From Saccoglossus kowalevskii (Eukaryota; Hemichordata; Enteropneusta; Harrimaniidae), in assembly GCF_000003605.2 (NCBI RefSeq), contig NW_003108087.1, positions 744,993 to 808,992 of the forward strand: 64,000 bases of DNA, given 5' to 3'. How positions within the stretch are numbered: position 1 is the first letter of the stretch; every line of letters starts with the position of its first letter. The notes below the pieces were generated by a model. It did not search any database, was not told the DNA's origin, and worked only from the letters and a program-made list of their open reading frames with translations. A program made the position numbers and the translations under genes. Shown in pieces: positions 59,111-64,000 of the stretch.

Positions 59111-60359
59111 GCTCCATTGGCACATTACAGTCTGAGATACATCAAGATTTATTTATTTATTTAGTAAATCTAATGCCTTCATCTGTCTAAACGTCTATGT
59201 CTGAGCAACTGATAACCAAACAACAACATATTTAACATACTATCAGATCCTCTTGTTGTTTACAATATTATTGGGCTGTTTTAATATATATCCCAGCAAA
59301 ATTCCAATAAAACACTGGTCACCAAACTTTCATATTCTTGTATTCGGTATTTTCATATTGAAATAACGATATGTAGTTATACGATTGGTACGTATTGGTA
59401 ATTATCAGAAAATTCTGGTGTATACTATTTATATTTTGTATGAAATAGTACGCCAATGCGTGTAAAATTGTTTGTTTACACGAAATTCGAACAGGCGCAT
59501 TTACGTGGATTCCTATTGAAATAGATCCAAACTTTCGCATTTCCCCTTGTCAATCTTTATTTGTGAAATAGACTTTGCAGTACGTTAAAAAATGAGGGAT
59601 GACTTGTGTCCGAATCAATAGATTTTTTACGCTTAAAATAGTAAATATTTTTTTTTTCATTTACAATTTTTCAGCGGCTTTTCTTCTGATGTTCAAAATA
59701 TTAAGTGCAAACTCAGGTAAACGCTGAAAAAGTAGATCATTTTGAGTTTTGAATAATTTGAGTTTTTAAAATTTTTCATTCGGTGGGCGCAGAAGTAGCT
59801 ATAAACTAATAAAAAATGGAATTCATTTTCACTTGAATCCCAGACCTGCTTTCCAAAAAAAGCTGTAAACACGTACTTATTTTTGTGAAATTATACCCAT
59901 TTTCAAGTGCATAAACTTATAATAGATACCGTATATATACACACTAAAATCACACTGTTTTCAAGTTTAGGTATGAATTCGTGAGATTCCTTTTTTACAC
60001 TTTATTTATATATTTTAAAATATTCGATCCTAAACACGGTACACGCGTATATGCGTCAAATAACTAAATAACACCTCTTTTACGCGTTATTGTTTACTCC
60101 AGCTTGCGTACCATGCATGTTTTTTCTCAGAGACCCCCCTCCCTTCCTCGGTACTTGAATTTATATTGCAAAGCTCGCACGTATTTTCCTAGATACATGT
60201 ACTTCAGTTTGACTTCAATACGCAAACAATGTGATGAATATCGTAGCCGAACTAATAATTGTACATGGGTTGGAATAATATAGTCGGAATAGTAGGGTTG
60301 CCAAGTATTATTTATGTTGCAAATAAAAAGTAATGTTCGGATGTCACTGATCCATATTC
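58995..60359. other. Upstream flank
   Basis: No gene recognised; AT-rich, with poly-T runs near 59648. Confidence 0.5.
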
Positions 60360-60830
60360 TTTGTCCCGGTTCCAGATTGTTGTATAGCATATTGTAGCAT
60401 TTGAATTTGGCATGGCAATACGTTTTGTTCCTATGTATACAATAGATAGGATATCCCCAACATTCTCATAGCATATCATTATTTGGTGAAACGCACCTTA
60501 TCTGTTGGACACACCAAACATATTCTAAAAGCAAGATGATGGACTCGTTCCAGATGTTTACATTCTCTAAAACCCCAGATTTCGGCACTATACGTCAGTA
60601 TTGGTAGATCATCATATCAACAACCTTGGAGTAGGTTTTGTGCGATAGAGGGCGTAACAATGTGTTTCGCTTGTTGCGCCAATAGTTTCGTACCTGTGCA
60701 CGAATGGTACAGGGGAGTACCATTCCTAGATAGTTGCTCAGACCACTAAAAAGGTGTTTAAGTGGTCTCTGATATTTGTAATATAAAACGATGTTAACCT
60801 CCAGCACGACATAAACCGAAAACAAAATAA
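60360..60830 (-). mobile_element. LINE fragment (reverse transcriptase C-terminal part)
   Basis: The minus strand reads, with a frame change after about 60600, ...KTYSKVVDMMI then LPILTYSAEIWGFRECKHLE and RVHHLAFRICLVC. The phrase P-I-L-x-Y-x-x-E-I-W-G is the usual LINE (CR1/L2-like) motif after the polymerase domain, and R-V-H follows at the expected spacing. Several stops and the frame change show decay. Confidence 0.7.
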
Positions 60831-63408
60831 AATGGAATACATTTTTGCGAGGTGATCAAAACATAATGAGAAAAACAGTTTTGGTGAGCCAAATTCGGTT
60901 AACAAAATTTTGCTGACAAATCAGTTCTTGTCGTAAATGGTGAGCAAAAAGAGCAAAAATTTAGCCGTTTCAAAAATTGGGGAATCTTTTCACGTATAAA
61001 TGTATCAAAAACTTTGTGTTCTCAATGTAGTACAGTTTCTAACATGGCTAAGCGCCCTCCACCAATCAGATCGCCGGATTCACGATTTATATTCTCTATA
61101 TAAATTGAGAAAAATTTAATAGTTAGAACATGGCTTTGTCAGTTGATCTTGATTGACTGTACAGTGCAAAAAAAAAATAACAAAAAAAATGAATAAATTG
61201 TTGCAAATTGTTGCCATGTTAGAAGCCGGTTATACAGTGACACGCCCTCTATACATGTACATGGTTTTGAAGTCGCGAGCGCGGACCTATACATAGTGGT
61301 ATATACATTTCAATACCACATTTGCGACAAGAATTCAATAAGTTTTGCTCACCAAATATAATTATTAGGTCGAATGGCCACAATGTACCACTCAGGATCC
61401 GACATCCGTTCTTTTATCGGTTTCTTGGGACTAATATATGACATATTTGTTGGTCTGAATGTGCTTGGGTTGCGAGAAATGTACGTGCTTTTAACGTGGA
61501 TTCATATGGAAATAGATCCAATAGATGTATGAAACACAGAACTGTCCCACAGCGCGTCTAAATATTGGCGACCATTTATAATTATAGCCGAATCGATTTC
61601 ATTTCATGTAATTTCTATTTTCTCTTTTTTTATTCGTTTTACTGAATTTAGGGTAACTTTGAAGGATCCAAGCTGGCATCCGGATTCTAATACAATAGAG
61701 TCTGTATTTAATTTACACGAAACCCCAAACAAAAGCTGTTAGGACCGATAAAAATAATGTATAGATAATGGTAGTAGTCATTAGTATTTTGTCAATATAA
61801 CCAGACGTTTCGGGCAATGTAGCCTTTATCAATATCTAGGATAAATCTCTATGGAGTAACTATTATGTAAAAAAGAATAAAGTACACAATGTAATGAGAT
61901 ATTTGCTAGTAGCACGTGTTGTATACATCGTGTGGGAACGCGCCGGATACAACGCGTTGAGGCGCTTATTGAAAAGGGCGATATAATTGTATTATTAGGC
62001 AGCTAATGAGATTTCCCGCCACATCATTTTGTCTCATGACTGCTAGCTATTATGTATGTACGAGTGCAATGTTTTTTAAACACATTTTTCTTTGACTGAT
62101 TTTTTTTTTTCAATAATGTAATATGTTTAGTAGTTATATTCCTAAATCTGCAGAACACTGTGTATGTCTTCACGTCATCGTCACTATAGTAACCGTGTTC
62201 TACCAGGTGTCGCATTTACGTTCTTATTATTTTCATATCTTCCTGGTGTACTAGTAATACGGGGATTATTGCTGAAAAAATATTTTGGTTAATTATTTCC
62301 ATATATTTGTCAAATTGACATCTGTTTTGAATTAAATCTAATAAAAAAAAGAGTATAATGTATGTCTGTTTTACCTATTATCATTATGTAGGGATTCAAT
62401 CAGTGTATCTTTCAAATAAATCGCGCCCTCAATCGACAAATTATTTGATGTCAACATGAGGTATATGGGTGAAAACAATTTAAATGTTGTTCAAATCTAT
62501 ATTGTGCTTGGTTGTGTTGTCATTCGGTATTTATTATATAGTAAATGCGTCTTTTATCGACGACCATTGACCACCAATAAAACACTTTTGTCATTTACTG
62601 CGTCACAAAAGTGACTTATATTAACTTATACTCAGGAAAGTTATCTCTATTTTTTGTATTACATCATTTGTTTTTTTCTGTTCATTAATTCTATATATTG
62701 TGTGATGATTAGGTGACAGGTTTTTGGAGATGTCATAGTACCTTGTAAATCTCATTAAGCCAGCAAGTTGTGACTGGAAAACTACAATTTACTTATTGCC
62801 ATCGTTGGTGGCGCTCTTCCAGGGAGACTATAAAACCATACAAATATACAACCAGTCTAAAAAGCATGTACTAAAAAACATTTTTGAAGATGGATATATA
62901 AGCATTTCCAGTAAATTTTTGTTGATTGAAAAATCATTTGACCCATGCTCATTATCAGGTTCATCCACTTTTTTTATTTTTTTTTGGACTCTGTGGACGT
63001 GAATTGCACCCTCTATAGTTTGAAACACTACAAGCTCTAATGGTCTTTTGTCTAATATTGTAATTTTTATCCAGCAAAATTAGGCTTACGAATACATCCA
63101 AATCAAGATACATTCTGTAATAATCCAGACTATTATGTGATAACAATTTTGGAAAAACTATAACCGTATTAGAAGCATGTGTGAAACAAAAATAGATTTA
63201 TTGTATGCTGGATGACTTGTATTGTATAGACACACCTCTGTTATTTATGTTATCATATGCACTACTAATAAAGCAAAGGTCAAAAGGTCAAAGAGTTATC
63301 ACAAACTGTAAGTACCGGTACTTTATTTTGACTTGTTTTTCTCTTTTTATGCTGAAGGGATGAATGAGTGAGAATAAAATCCAATGAAAATTGGAAAAAC
63401 TAACAGCC
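60831..63408. other. Upstream flank, distal
   Basis: No exon, RNA gene or named repeat recognised in about 2.6 kb. Confidence 0.5.
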
Positions 63409-64000
63409 TGTCGGCTGTGATAGCTCCGCTGTTATCAATGCACATTTCAATTAAAGAACAGAAGATATCATTAGAAAATGAACAATATGTATATTATTAA
63501 AACAATCCGACTTGCTGTTTTCAACAAAAATTCGAAACTTTTTATCAAAAATATTCATTAAAATTAGATAATTGAAGAGCAAAATCATCACGAAATGAAC
63601 AAATTTGAGAGAGATCTACCTGTAGTACCTATGTAGTATATATCAAAGCAACTAGACTTGTGGTTTTTAACAAGAAGTCGAAAATATCACTTTCACCAAA
63701 AATGACAAAAATATTCATGAAAATTAGAGAATTAAAGATATCATCACGAAATGAACAAATCTGAGAGAGGTCCACATGTAGTACCTAGATATGTAATATC
63801 AAAGTAATTGGACTTTCAGTTTTTAACAAGAAGTCGAAAATATCACTTTTTACCAAAAATGAAAAAAATATTCATCAAAATTAGAGAATTTAAGATATCA
63901 TCACGAAATGAACAAATCTGAGAGAGGTCCACACAAGGTACCTACATACCAAGTATCAAAGCATTCAGGCTAGAGGTTTTCAAGAAGAAGTCGAAAATAG
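63409..64000. mobile_element. R2 family copy running off the window
   Basis: It begins ACTAACAGCCTGTCGGCTGT, then TAGCTCCGCTGTTATC. About four internal units carry GAACAAATCTGAGAGAGG and AAGAAGTCGAAAATA. The 3' hairpin is not reached before the window ends. Confidence 0.8.

Noticed and set aside
10-64000. Retrovirus-like, Polinton or other capsid-bearing element
   Set aside because: No long terminal repeats, gag/pol-type motifs or capsid-like frames were recognised.

Overview
The window is a piece of an AT-rich animal genome. Genes are split by GT-AG introns, non-coding DNA dominates, several tandem arrays are kilobase-scale or smaller, and there are three runs of N (17471-17653, 38082-38131, 53780-54055). 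Coding conservation with vertebrates and the repeat style fit a marine invertebrate, perhaps a deuterostome or lophotrochozoan. The species cannot be read from the sequence.

One protein-coding gene fills nearly all of it: the orthologue of SCAPER (S-phase cyclin A-associated protein in the ER), on the minus strand. It runs from a first coding exon at 58706-58554 to an exon at 2774-2583. I placed 26 coding exons whose splice phases join without a break into 1,398 codons; human SCAPER is about 1,400 residues. The order is a basic N-terminus, the conserved SCAPER N-terminal helical domain, a Ser/Thr-rich linker with WEVRK and WADKVK motifs, an acidic stretch, a long charged coiled coil, a C2H2 zinc finger split across two exons, and a helical C-terminal half. 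The last exon or exons of the family (about 50 residues in human) were not found and probably lie beyond position 1. An extra 90-base exon at 50124-50035 is a tandem copy of the exon at 47495-47358 and can be spliced in, or swapped, without breaking the frame. A second possible start is an ATG that directly abuts a donor at 57947.

The rest is intron and flank. From left to right: a 180-bp TA-flanked terminal-inverted-repeat element (97-276; second copy 33901-34078); a 3.9-kb, 23-bp minisatellite (about 7283-11173) inside the 18-kb intron before the last placed exon; dispersed family R1 (11172-11335, 16652-18163, 24186-25298, 25299-26135, 41240-42180, with relatives at 32826-32998 and 43889-45091); an inverted-repeat element whose left end is tandemly duplicated (22784-23926) and a relative at 37730-38251; dispersed family R2 (27383-28083, 28597-28805, 56104-56846, 63409-64000); a third family, R3, at 45848-46263; a 31-bp octamer-bearing minisatellite (43047-43269); a LINE tail (43395-43855); a 594-bp inverted-repeat element (48023-48616); a 24-bp minisatellite (53336-54215); and another LINE fragment (60360-60830).

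R1 and R2 share an unusual architecture at both ends, which suggests one mobilising machinery. R3 shares the 3' half of it. No retrovirus-like, Polinton-like, tRNA, rRNA or CRISPR feature was recognised. All assignments come from reading the sequence and from memory of protein families; no search was run.
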